Assembly: GCF_000420485.1 (NCBI RefSeq)
Contig: NZ_ATVA01000015.1
Coordinates: forward strand, 1-64,000
Direction of reading: 5' to 3'
Length of the DNA stretch: 64,000 nucleotides
Source: Paucidesulfovibrio longus DSM 6739
GTDB lineage: Bacteria > Desulfobacterota > Desulfovibrionia > Desulfovibrionales > Desulfovibrionaceae
The position numbers and the translations under genes are program-made. Under the pieces are notes generated by a model. That model searched no databases. It was not told the origin of the DNA and was given only the letters and a program-made list of their open reading frames with translations. The first letter of the stretch is position 1. Every line of letters begins with the position of its first letter. Below, one piece after another: positions 1 through 6,106 of this stretch.

Positions 1-350
1 GGCTGTGGTGGACGGTGAAATACGAAGATGTTTACCCCAAGGCGTATTCCGATGGGATCGAGCTATATCATGGCCTGACACGGTATTTTCACTACTACAA
101 TGAGGAACGCAGACATTCGTCGTTGGACAAGAGGACTCCAGCGGATGTATACAGGGGCAGTTTCAATGTTCATTGACTTGGCTCGTATCCGTTGTTCCGC
201 TCCGCCCTCGGCCCTTCGGGCCGCCCCTACGGGGACGGGCTACGCTCCACAACGGATACGGCAAATCGCCTCCTCGGAGGCTCGAACTCGGACGCCGGGC
301 TCCACCTTAAAATGACCGCTCAGTGGTCCAAAGGATGGGGGAAGGCGCAT
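1..350 (+). mobile_element. 3' end of an IS3-family insertion sequence (partial; right end approximate)
   Basis: The window opens inside a transposase gene. It is followed by about 170 bp of GC-rich, hairpin-prone sequence without a gene (177-350). The stretch around 305-345 (ACCTTAAAATGACCGCTCAG, then a G-rich run) resembles the distal end that usually follows IS3-type orfB genes. The left end lies outside the window, so inverted repeats and target duplication cannot be checked and the right boundary is an estimate. The rdgC start follows about 100 bp later, so the IS lies directly upstream of that operon. Confidence 0.6.
3..176 (+). CDS. IS3-family transposase (OrfB, integrase core), C-terminal fragment
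   Basis: The reading frame is open from the window edge to a TGA at 174-176. It encodes the last 57 residues of a DDE (rve) transposase. Typical C-terminal features are visible: WWTVKYEDVYPKAY, then a helix ending GLTRYFHYYNEERRHSSL, then KRTPADVY. In IS3 elements this part carries the helix that holds the last catalytic glutamate region and the conserved (Y/F)NxxRxHxxLxxxTP signature, which matches here. The N-terminus is cut by the window, so it cannot be said whether the copy is intact. Confidence 0.85.
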   Translation: MWWTVKYEDVYPKAYSDGIELYHGLTRYFHYYNEERRHSSLDKRTPADVYRGSFNVH

Positions 351-451
351 TACGATGCTCCGAATCGAAACGCAAGACCACCAGAGCCCTTTACAGGACC
401 ACGTTTTGAATCTACCCATACCGGACCATCCCGAAACAAGGAGGAAACGTT

Positions 452-1066
452 TTGGGCATCCTTTCGGCAAGCACGGGCCTGACCCGTTACCGCATCATGG
501 ACGACGTCACCAACGAGCTGCTGCGCGACGTTCCGGCACGGCTCAAGCAATATCGCTTCGTGGACATAGACGACTCCGCCGAGGAACGCTCCTTCGGCTG
601 GACCAACATCGACGACATGCTCGACGTGGACTGGCGCCAGTCGCCCCCGGAGAAAGCGAGCTACATCGCGTTCACCCTGCGCCTGGAAACCCGCCGCGTC
701 CAGCCCGCCGTCTTCAAGAAGCATTTCCAGATCGCCCTGAAGAAGGATCTGGCCCAGGCCAAGGAACAGGGCAAGACCTTCGTTTCGCGCGCGCGAAAGC
801 AGGAGATCAAGGAGCAGGTCATGCTCCGGCTGCGGGCACGCTCCCTGCCCATTCCCGCCGTCTTCGACGTGGTCTGGAACACCCAGAACCACCACCTCTA
901 TCTGGACACGACCAACGCCAAGGCGCGGGCCTTGTTCGAGGACCACTTCTTCGCCACCTTCGAGCTGCGCCTGGAGCCGCTGACGCCCTTTTTCCTGGCC
1001 ATGGACCAGCTCGGCGAAGACGCGGCCAAAGCGCTCGAAGACCTCGAACCTTCCATCTTTATTTAA
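452..1066 (+). CDS. rdgC: RdgC-family recombination-associated protein, short form
   Basis: A 204-residue protein matching the N-terminal and central part of RdgC. E. coli RdgC (about 300 residues) forms a ring on DNA and restrains RecA-promoted recombination. Conserved stretches are LTRYRI near the start, ERSFGWTNIDDML, YIAFTLRLETRRVQP, and VMLRLRARSLPIPAVFDVVWN. A TTG start is used, supported by AAGGAGG at 438-444 seven bases upstream; no ATG fits. It is about 100 residues shorter than the E. coli protein, and the next gene (10 bp downstream) may supply the missing C-terminal part. It is the first gene of a run of five co-directional genes just after the IS. Confidence 0.85.
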   Translation: MGILSASTGLTRYRIMDDVTNELLRDVPARLKQYRFVDIDDSAEERSFGWTNIDDMLDVDWRQSPPEKASYIAFTLRLETRRVQPAVFKKHFQIALKKDLAQAKEQGKTFVSRARKQEIKEQVMLRLRARSLPIPAVFDVVWNTQNHHLYLDTTNAKARALFEDHFFATFELRLEPLTPFFLAMDQLGEDAAKALEDLEPSIFI

Positions 1067-1075
1067 GGATTCGCC

Positions 1076-1603
1076 ATGGACCTGCAACTCGTTGAACGCG
1101 AGAACCGCATCATCGGCCAGGAATTCCTGACCTGGCTTTGGTTTTATTCGGAAACCACCGGAGGAAACTTCACCACCTCCGGCGGGAAAGGCTTCGGCAT
1201 CACCGTGGAACAGCGCATCTCCGTGCAAGGCGGCGAGGGCGAAAACCTGGCCACGGCCACGGTCAGCAGTCCCCTCGGCGAGCTGACCGAGGCTTTCAGC
1301 GGTCTGCGCATCGGCAAGAAGGTCAACAAGGCCCAATTGCGCCTGGAAAGCGACGGCGAAACCTGGATGGTCACGATCAAGGCCGAGGATTTCTGCCTCA
1401 GCGGACTGAAAACTCCCAAAATCGAAACCAGCCACGGCAAGGACGACGAAGATCCCGACGGTGCGTTCCTGGAAAAGATTTTTCTCATCGAAAATTGCCT
1501 GGAAATGCTCGATGCGGCCTTTGCTCGCTTTTTGTCCATCCGGCTCAGCAAGGACTGGCCCGATGAAATCAAGGGACTTTCCGGCTGGGTCGCAGGAAGA
1601 TAA
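1076..1603 (+). CDS. Conserved protein paired with short RdgC
   Basis: 175 residues, starting ATG at 1076 with AAGG a few bases upstream and 10 bp after the rdgC stop. The N-terminus (DLQLVERENRIIGQEFLTWL, then WFYSETTGG) and the middle (GLRIGKKVNKAQLRLESDGE) look like a compact alpha/beta domain without signal peptide or membrane segment. I do not recognise a named enzyme family. Its position suggests that it works with, or is the detached C-terminal part of, the short RdgC. That is inference from adjacency; the two proteins together (379 residues) exceed E. coli RdgC. Confidence 0.7.
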   Translation: MDLQLVERENRIIGQEFLTWLWFYSETTGGNFTTSGGKGFGITVEQRISVQGGEGENLATATVSSPLGELTEAFSGLRIGKKVNKAQLRLESDGETWMVTIKAEDFCLSGLKTPKIETSHGKDDEDPDGAFLEKIFLIENCLEMLDAAFARFLSIRLSKDWPDEIKGLSGWVAGR

Positions 1604-1605
1604 CC

Positions 1606-2169
1606 ATGAGCGGCTCATTCTGCATCGCCTGCTTCGGCGACAGCCTGACCGAGGGATTCGGCCTGCGCGCCAGCCAGGCCCTGCCCAGCGTGCTCGAAAG
1701 CCTGCTCCGGGATCGCGGGTTTGATGTCCGCTGCCACAACTTCGGCGTTTCCGGAGACACCGCGGGCGATGGCCTCCAGCGGCTCAAAAAGGTGCTCCAG
1801 GCCAAACCCGATCTCTGCATCGTGGCTTTCGGGGCCAACGACTTCTTCCTCGGCCTGGAACCCGGCCAGACCGATGACGACCTTGCGGCCATTCTGGAAG
1901 GACTCGCCGCCTGCAAGATTCCGGCGCTGCTGGCCGGGGTGCGCTGCCTGGCCGAGTTCGGCGAAGAATACAAGCGCGAGTTCGACATGATCTTTCCGCA
2001 CCTGGCGGAACGCTTCGGCGTGGCGCTCCTGCCCGACCTCCTTTCGCTCTACCTGCGCGACCCCATGAAGGTGCTCATCGACCAGATCCATCCCAACGAG
2101 CAAGGCGTGCGCAGTATGGCCGAAGCGCTGGCCCCCCTGGTCGAGGCGGAGTTGGCGAAACGAAGGTGA
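1606..2169 (+). CDS. GDSL/SGNH-fold esterase, TesA-like
   Basis: 187 residues with the SGNH hydrolase blocks in order: block I FGDSLTEG (residues about 10-17, nucleophile Ser), block II around NFGVSGDTAGD (oxyanion Gly), block III GANDFF (Asn), and block V DQIHPNEQG, with the Asp-x-x-His dyad near residue 165. The arrangement matches TesA-type lysophospholipase/thioesterase/arylesterase enzymes. No convincing signal peptide is seen (MSGSFCIACFGDS leads straight into block I), so it is likely cytoplasmic, unlike E. coli TesA. It begins 3 bp after the preceding stop, so translation is probably coupled. The substrate cannot be told from sequence. Confidence 0.85.
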   Translation: MSGSFCIACFGDSLTEGFGLRASQALPSVLESLLRDRGFDVRCHNFGVSGDTAGDGLQRLKKVLQAKPDLCIVAFGANDFFLGLEPGQTDDDLAAILEGLAACKIPALLAGVRCLAEFGEEYKREFDMIFPHLAERFGVALLPDLLSLYLRDPMKVLIDQIHPNEQGVRSMAEALAPLVEAELAKRR

Positions 2170-2263
2170 GGCCGGGGGTGGCGGTTGCGCCGGGCGGATA
2201 TTGACCCAGCATCCAGAAATAGCTACCCAAACGAAACAGTCGTCAGCCCGAGGAGGGGAATCC

Positions 2264-2893
2264 GTGTCCAGAGCGGACCGTTTTTTCATCTTCTTCTGCA
2301 CCAGTCCCCTGCTCAAGGCCGCAAGCTGCTTTCCGCTCCTCGGCGCGGCCTGGCTCACGGGTTCCTGGTTCGGGCTGCTTCTGCTTCTGCTCGTCCCGCT
2401 GGCGGACTGCCATGGTGCGCGACTCATCCGCGGCATCTACCACCCTTCGCTGAAAGAAGACCTCCAGGAAAGCCTGACCGCCGCCTGCCAGAGCGCCTGC
2501 GCCATCCATCCGGGCGAACACCACTACGTCTTCCCGGAGACTTCCGGCACTGTCGGGCATTGGCTGCTGCACGGACTGCCGGACAGCATGAAGCTGACCG
2601 TGCTCGCGCCCAAGCGGGATTACGCGGTCATGGCCAAACGCGAAGGCCGCATCTTTCCCCCGCGCCAATTTCTGCCGCCGGAGTTCGACACCAGCGATCT
2701 CGGCTGCGTGGAAATATACTACCGGGACATCGAGATGGTGGAACTGGAAAACGGAACCATGCGCCTGCACACCCAGGGCGGCAGAGAACACGAATTTCCG
2801 GCCAAGGACGGCCCGGCTTCCGAGGCCGCGCTCTACCTGCGCCAGCGCCTGCGGGACTACAAGACCCGTTCCGGCGACGCCTTTTCCGCATGA
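2264..2893 (+). CDS. Conserved membrane protein of unknown function
   Basis: 209 residues. I chose GTG at 2264 because AGGAGGGG (2251-2258) precedes it at good distance; an in-frame TTG at 2201 has no such site. The N-terminus carries a hydrophobic region (about residues 8-50) that could form two membrane spans. It is followed by a soluble domain of about 150 residues with a cysteine pair in QSACAIH and no motif that I recognise. It lies between the esterase and the YcaO gene on the same strand, so probably shares their transcript. No function is proposed. Confidence 0.6.
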   Translation: MSRADRFFIFFCTSPLLKAASCFPLLGAAWLTGSWFGLLLLLLVPLADCHGARLIRGIYHPSLKEDLQESLTAACQSACAIHPGEHHYVFPETSGTVGHWLLHGLPDSMKLTVLAPKRDYAVMAKREGRIFPPRQFLPPEFDTSDLGCVEIYYRDIEMVELENGTMRLHTQGGREHEFPAKDGPASEAALYLRQRLRDYKTRSGDAFSA

Positions 2894-2933
2894 ACCCCGC
2901 GAACAGCCGCGCGCAAGCCTGTGAGGATTTCAG

Positions 2934-4628
2934 ATGCTTTATGAGTTGAAACTGATGGACACCGTGGCCGGAGTGGGCTGCTTTTCCGCCATGCCCGGAC
3001 CGAACCTGAGCCTGAACCAGGTGCTCGACCACCTGCGCGCCGCGCCCTTCGACGACTTCATGCACCACTTCGCCCTCCAGCAGCTCGGCAAGCTGCGCAC
3101 GCGCAAGGTCGAGCAGTACATCGAAGCGGCCTGCGCGGCTCCGGACAAGGATCCCGCGCTGGCGGCGCTGCTCTATGAAGCCTGCCTGTCCCATTTCCGC
3201 TTCGCGCACCTGCGCGAGCGCATGGACGGCCTGGACCTGGCCATGCTGGCCCGCAACTCGCCCAGCGTGACCATCCGCTCGCACCTGCTCAAGGATCAGA
3301 AACTGCACCGGGAGTGGGCCAAGCGCTTCGCGGCGGAGAGCATGGACCATACGCCCCTGCCGAAACCGGATCAGGCCGGAATGCCCCTGCCCTACTCCGA
3401 AGAGGAACTGCGCCCCGCCCGGAAAAGCGTCGGTGCATCGGAGGTGCGCGCCGCCCTCGTGGACCGGCTTCCACCGGCCAAGGCGCGCAAGCCCGCCTTG
3501 GAAACGGCGCTCGACGCCCTGGAAAAGCTGGACAGGGCCGGAGCGTTCGCCACGCCGGAGATGCAGCACAAGGCCTGCCTGAGCCCCTTTGCCCGGCTCC
3601 GGCACTGGATGTTCAAGCTCAGCGTCCGCAACGGCCGCAACGAATACACCTTCAACGGCATGCAGACGAGCTACGGCAGAGGTTTCGACGCGGATTCCAC
3701 GCGCGCATCCTACTCCATGGAGGTCGCCGAGCGCTTTTCCTCCTACGCATCCATCGGCCGCAAGAGCATCGGCGGCATCAGCGGCCCCGCCGACCTCTTC
3801 CAGGGCACCCTGGACCAGGCCCGCGCCGCAGGGCACGCCCTGGACCTCACGGCCCTGCGCACGGAAGTGCCCTACCAGGGGCAAAGCCTCTGCTGGATGC
3901 CGGGCGAATGCGCCACGCCCCAGGGGCCGACAGCGACCCGCATCCCCGTGCAGCTGGTCTATCTTTTCTGCAACCTCGACGAGCAGAATCTCTTCAGCGC
4001 GCTCGGCTCCACGGGCCTGGCTTCCGGCAACACCGTGAGCGAGGCGCGCGTCGCCGCCCTCTGCGAGGTCGTCGAGAGGGACGCGGACGCGGTCCAGCCC
4101 CTGGACATGCGCGACTGCTTCCGCATCGAGACGGACGACCCCAAGGTTCGCAAGCATCTCGACGCGCTGGCGGAATGCGGCATCCACGTCTGGTTCCAGG
4201 ACATGACGTCGGAATTGGGCGTGCCCTGCTACAAATCCATCGTCCTCGGCATCCGGGGCGACGTGAACCAGGGCATGGGCTGCGGCCTGGACGGCAAACG
4301 GGCGCTGCTTTCGGCGCTGACGGAAACGCCTTACCCCTTCCCCGGCCCGGCCACGAGCCCCGCGCCGGATGGCCTGCCCCTGCGCAGGCTGGAAGACCTG
4401 CCCGACCTTTCCACGGGCAGCGCCGACGGCGACCTGATGGTGCTGGAACAAACGCTGCTGGCCAACGGCTACACCCCGCACTACGCCGACCTGACGCGCA
4501 AAGACCTGGACATCCCGGTCTGCCGGGCCGTTGTGCCGGGCCTGGAAATCGTCAGCGACTTCGACAGGTTCACGCGACTCAGCCCGCGCCTGTTCCGCAA
4601 CTACCTGCGGCTCTTCGACAAGCCCTAG
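2934..4628 (+). CDS. YcaO-domain protein (ATP-dependent cyclodehydratase/thioamidase superfamily)
   Basis: 564 residues. The C-terminal half has the ATP-binding signature of YcaO enzymes: SYSMEVAERFSSY (about residue 260) gives the S-x-x-E-x-x-E-R motif, and SEARVAALCEVVERDA (about 370-384) gives the second Glu-rich motif that coordinates ATP-Mg. The N-terminal 200 residues are helical and specific to this subgroup. YcaO proteins activate backbone amides, forming azolines or thioamides in peptides, or act with RimO in ribosome modification. There is no TfuA, E1-like partner, dehydrogenase or small precursor peptide next to it, so the substrate is unknown. The protein ends LFDKP, without the proline-rich tail of RiPP cyclodehydratases. 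Start: ATG with GAGG upstream. Confidence 0.85.
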   Translation: MLYELKLMDTVAGVGCFSAMPGPNLSLNQVLDHLRAAPFDDFMHHFALQQLGKLRTRKVEQYIEAACAAPDKDPALAALLYEACLSHFRFAHLRERMDGLDLAMLARNSPSVTIRSHLLKDQKLHREWAKRFAAESMDHTPLPKPDQAGMPLPYSEEELRPARKSVGASEVRAALVDRLPPAKARKPALETALDALEKLDRAGAFATPEMQHKACLSPFARLRHWMFKLSVRNGRNEYTFNGMQTSYGRGFDADSTRASYSMEVAERFSSYASIGRKSIGGISGPADLFQGTLDQARAAGHALDLTALRTEVPYQGQSLCWMPGECATPQGPTATRIPVQLVYLFCNLDEQNLFSALGSTGLASGNTVSEARVAALCEVVERDADAVQPLDMRDCFRIETDDPKVRKHLDALAECGIHVWFQDMTSELGVPCYKSIVLGIRGDVNQGMGCGLDGKRALLSALTETPYPFPGPATSPAPDGLPLRRLEDLPDLSTGSADGDLMVLEQTLLANGYTPHYADLTRKDLDIPVCRAVVPGLEIVSDFDRFTRLSPRLFRNYLRLFDKP

Positions 4629-4646
4629 CCCCAAGGGGCAAACGGA

Positions 4647-4675
4647 TTGACGCGGCCCGCACGGGCCGCTACACA
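4647..4675 (+). promoter_or_regulatory. Sigma-70 promoter of the disrupted tRNA-Leu gene
   Basis: TTGACG (4647-4652), a 17-bp spacer and TACACA (4670-4675) place a start site near 4682, about five bases before the tRNA 5' end at 4687, which is the usual geometry for a tRNA promoter. The spacer is itself part of a perfect inverted repeat (GCGGCCCG CA CGGGCCGC). After the insertion this promoter drives transcription through the 5' tRNA half into the mini-element, so it may now serve the inserted tRNA. Confidence 0.6.
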
Positions 4676-4686
4676 GACTCACCCGT

Positions 4687-4725
4687 GCCCGGGTGGCGGA
4701 ACTGGTAGACGCAAGGGACTTAAAA
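4687..4725 (+). pseudogene. 5' half of an interrupted tRNA-Leu(UAA) gene
   Basis: GCCCGGG acceptor strand, D-arm GGCGGAACTGGTAGACGC, anticodon 5' stem AGGGA and loop CTTAAAA ending at 4725. Downstream sequence (CAATTTATG) does not pair to finish the stem. The missing 3' half is found at 5859-5906; joined together the two give an 87-nt class II tRNA with anticodon TAA. The gene is therefore split exactly at the 3' side of the anticodon loop. Confidence 0.9.
4717..4725 (+). repeat. Left 9-bp direct repeat GACTTAAAA (attL core or target duplication)
   Basis: Identical to 5850-5858. It covers the last anticodon-stem base and the entire loop of the host tRNA. The flanking bases differ (preceding G against A; following C against T), so the identity is exactly 9 bp. 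Confidence 0.85.
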
Positions 4726-4771
4726 CAATTTATGTCTACTATCCGCTAGCGCAATATATTCGCAGCACACA

Positions 4772-4802
4772 GGGGGTATCTATCTAAAATGTAGATACTC
4801 CC
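4772..4802 (+). promoter_or_regulatory. 11-bp-stem hairpin at the left end of the mini-element
   Basis: GGGGGTATCTA (4772-4782) pairs with TAGATACTCCC (4792-4802) around a 9-nt loop, with one G-T pair. It lies 47 bp inside the left junction, in the path of transcription from the host tRNA promoter. No U-tract follows (TAATTTG), so it may be a weak terminator, an RNA stabiliser or a recombination site. Confidence 0.5.
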
Positions 4803-4834
4803 TAATTTGACAAATAATTACGACAGCGTAAGCA

Positions 4835-4878
4835 TTGACTTCAGATTCATCAATGTTGCAGAATTGTTGCCGCAACAA
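4835..4878 (+). promoter_or_regulatory. Possible element promoter overlapping a perfect palindrome
   Basis: TTGACT (4835-4840), an 18-bp spacer and CAGAAT (4859-4864) form a moderate promoter. TTGTTGC C GCAACAA (4864-4878), a perfect palindrome with 7-bp arms, covers the expected start site and looks like a repressor operator. The tRNA begins at 4905. The promoter call is tentative; the palindrome is plain. Confidence 0.4.
4853..4870 (+). repeat. Left subterminal motif ATGTTGCAG-AATTGTTGC
   Basis: A near copy lies at 5758-5776 in the same orientation: the first nine bases are identical and the TTGTTGC part is repeated with one base more spacing. Paired subterminal motifs in a short element could be recombinase-binding sites or shared operators. 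Confidence 0.5.
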
Positions 4879-4904
4879 GAAGATTTCTGTCGATATTTGA
4901 TAGG

Positions 4905-4992
4905 GCCGGAGTGGTGGAACGGCAGACACAGGGGGCTTAAAACCCCTAGACCAGTAATGGTCGTGCGGGTTCAAATCCCGCCTCCGGTACCA
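4905..4992 (+). tRNA. tRNA-Leu (anticodon UAA), complete, carried by the mini-element
   Basis: 88 nt. Acceptor GCCGGAG pairs with CTCCGGT (G1-U72), discriminator A, CCA encoded at 4990-4992. Anticodon stem GGGGG/CCCCT encloses CTTAAAA with anticodon TAA at 4938-4940. The long variable arm GACC AGTAAT GGTC marks class II, and the T arm is GCGGG TTCAAAT CCCGC. It decodes the same codon as the tRNA that the element destroyed but differs from it in acceptor, anticodon stem and variable arm, so it is not a simple duplicate of the host gene. It presumably supplies the lost function. The protein start codon follows only 16 nt after the CCA. Confidence 0.95.
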
Positions 4993-5008
4993 AACAAAAA
5001 TAAGAGCT

Positions 5009-5683
5009 ATGTCTAACAACACGTGGGTTGCTGCTCCTGTCTGGAAAGATTGGCGAATATTAATGAGAACACTTTATTGTTCTCGCATTGCCTTCGATGC
5101 TGAAATCAGCAAGTGGAAAGCTCCTTCCGTCGAGTACGACGGCAAAACGCTCATACGTTTTTCTGATGGTCTATCCAATTACGAAACAGAACTAGATGAG
5201 CATATAGCGACCCTTTCTGATGGGGCATTTTTTTATTCCATGATTCTTTTGAGAGCGGTATCTCTACTTGAAAGTCATTCAAAACTCGTTTTGTACATAA
5301 TTAACAATGGTAAATGGGATTTGTTTGAAAGGAATATTTCTGAACACGAGCATGAAGAGATTGATCAACTCAGGCTAGAAAATGGGATTGCAGTGTGGGG
5401 GACACAATTATTAGCTTCTGTCGGGCAATCATGGGATAAGGTCTACAAAAATCAAGCAGGCCTTGAAGAAGTTGTCCACATTAGAAATGCCATCGCGCAT
5501 GGGTACAATACGTTTACTCCTAACCTATACAAAAAAATTACGAACGTAGCCCCAAGCTTCCCATTCAATGAAAATGATCATATTCAAATCACACATGATT
5601 TATTAAGAGAGTATACTGGCAGGATTAAATCACTACTCCGAATATTATGTGACGGAGTTTACCACACTAACAAATCACTTTAG
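5009..5683 (+). CDS. HEPN-domain protein, candidate RNase/toxin of the tRNA-Leu mini-element
   Basis: 224 residues, mostly helical, no signal peptide or membrane segment. The sequence VVHIRNAIAHG holds R159-N-x3-H164, the R-x4-6-H motif typical of HEPN ribonucleases (toxins, anticodon nucleases, Cas-type and abortive-infection effectors). Other blocks include AVSLLESHSKL (about 83-93). HEPN is a structural class with low sequence identity, so the assignment rests on this motif and the helical pattern. ATG at 5009 is preceded by AAGAG; the 16-nt gap to the tRNA CCA means the gene must be transcribed through the tRNA and released by tRNA 3' processing. Codon use is AT-rich, unlike all neighbours. 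An alternative is a non-catalytic HEPN protein with a housekeeping role for the element. Confidence 0.7.
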   Translation: MSNNTWVAAPVWKDWRILMRTLYCSRIAFDAEISKWKAPSVEYDGKTLIRFSDGLSNYETELDEHIATLSDGAFFYSMILLRAVSLLESHSKLVLYIINNGKWDLFERNISEHEHEEIDQLRLENGIAVWGTQLLASVGQSWDKVYKNQAGLEEVVHIRNAIAHGYNTFTPNLYKKITNVAPSFPFNENDHIQITHDLLREYTGRIKSLLRILCDGVYHTNKSL

Positions 5684-5757
5684 AAAACATCTACGCTCTC
5701 AAAGTAGCCTTTTCCAGGCAAGAGACATTCATAGATATTGATATATCACAACTGCAC

Positions 5758-5776
5758 ATGTTGCAGTATTTGTTGC
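5758..5776 (+). repeat. Right subterminal motif ATGTTGCAG-TATTTGTTGC
   Basis: Near copy of 4853-4870, located 74 bp from the right repeat in the gene-free stretch after the HEPN gene. The left copy is 128 bp from its end, so the spacing is not symmetrical. Confidence 0.5.
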
Positions 5777-5849
5777 GGAAACCACAGACATTGCGCAACA
5801 CACAAAATGCAAACCCATTGTAATTAAAGACAATATTTCACCCTCAACA

Positions 5850-5858
5850 GACTTAAAA
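5850..5858 (+). repeat. Right 9-bp direct repeat GACTTAAAA
   Basis: Partner of 4717-4725. Directly after it, TCCCT restores the 3' anticodon stem of the host tRNA. A 9-bp duplication fits either a transposition target duplication or a recombination core within the tRNA loop. Confidence 0.85.
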
Positions 5859-5906
5859 TCCCTCGGTGCTTGCACTGTACGGGTTCAATTCCCGTCCCGG
5901 GTACCA
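5859..5906 (+). pseudogene. 3' half of the interrupted tRNA-Leu(UAA) gene
   Basis: TCCCT completes the anticodon stem. It is followed by a class II variable arm (CGGTG CTTG CACTG), T arm ACGGG TTCAATT CCCGT, acceptor CCCGGGT, discriminator A and encoded CCA at 5904-5906. It pairs base for base with the 5' half at 4687-4725. No promoter is visible directly upstream, so it is probably silent unless the element is excised. Confidence 0.9.
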
Positions 5907-5939
5907 ACCCTTCGAGCCTGTCCGGCTTGCCGGAATAGA

Positions 5940-5985
5940 AAAGCGGCCTTGACCTGCACGCGCGTGCATGGATCAAGGCCGCTTT
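5940..5985. terminator. Hairpin terminator after the split tRNA-Leu
   Basis: AAAGCGGCCTTGA (5940-5952) pairs perfectly with TCAAGGCCGCTTT (5973-5985) around a 20-nt loop that can fold further. It is probably the original tRNA-Leu terminator. The stretch up to 6106 shows nothing else. Confidence 0.65.
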
Positions 5986-6106
5986 CGTGTCCAATGCGCT
6001 TCGCAACGTTATTCCGCGTCCTCATCCCTTGAACAAACCGGAGCCGGGATGTAGGAAATAGGATCAGAGTTCCGCTTTGTCGGCAAAACAACCTGCGAGG
6101 TGCAAA

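Larger units (their letters stand above)
4726..5858 (+). mobile_element. AT-rich mini-element inserted in the tRNA-Leu(UAA) anticodon loop, carrying a rescue tRNA and a HEPN-type gene
   Basis: 1,133 bp, including one copy of the 9-bp flanking repeat GACTTAAAA (4717-4725 and 5850-5858). Base composition is clearly AT-rich against GC-rich flanks, which points to transfer. Contents in order: an 11-bp-stem hairpin, a possible promoter with a palindromic operator, a complete tRNA-Leu(UAA), one protein gene, and a right-end copy of the left subterminal motif. There is no integrase or transposase and no obvious terminal inverted repeat, so it would need a recombinase in trans, or its own has been lost. 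The host tRNA is not rebuilt at either junction, unlike usual tRNA-site islands. Confidence 0.8.

Noticed and set aside
4807-5016. 69-codon frame across the cargo tRNA
   Set aside because: It runs through the tRNA gene and has no independent support; the tRNA structure explains the sequence.
4717-5858. Group I intron in tRNA-Leu(UAA), as in cyanobacteria
   Set aside because: With the 9-bp repeat the splice points can slide, but no position gives a U at the end of the 5' exon and a G at the end of the intron. No group I core is visible, and the insert contains a full tRNA and a protein gene.
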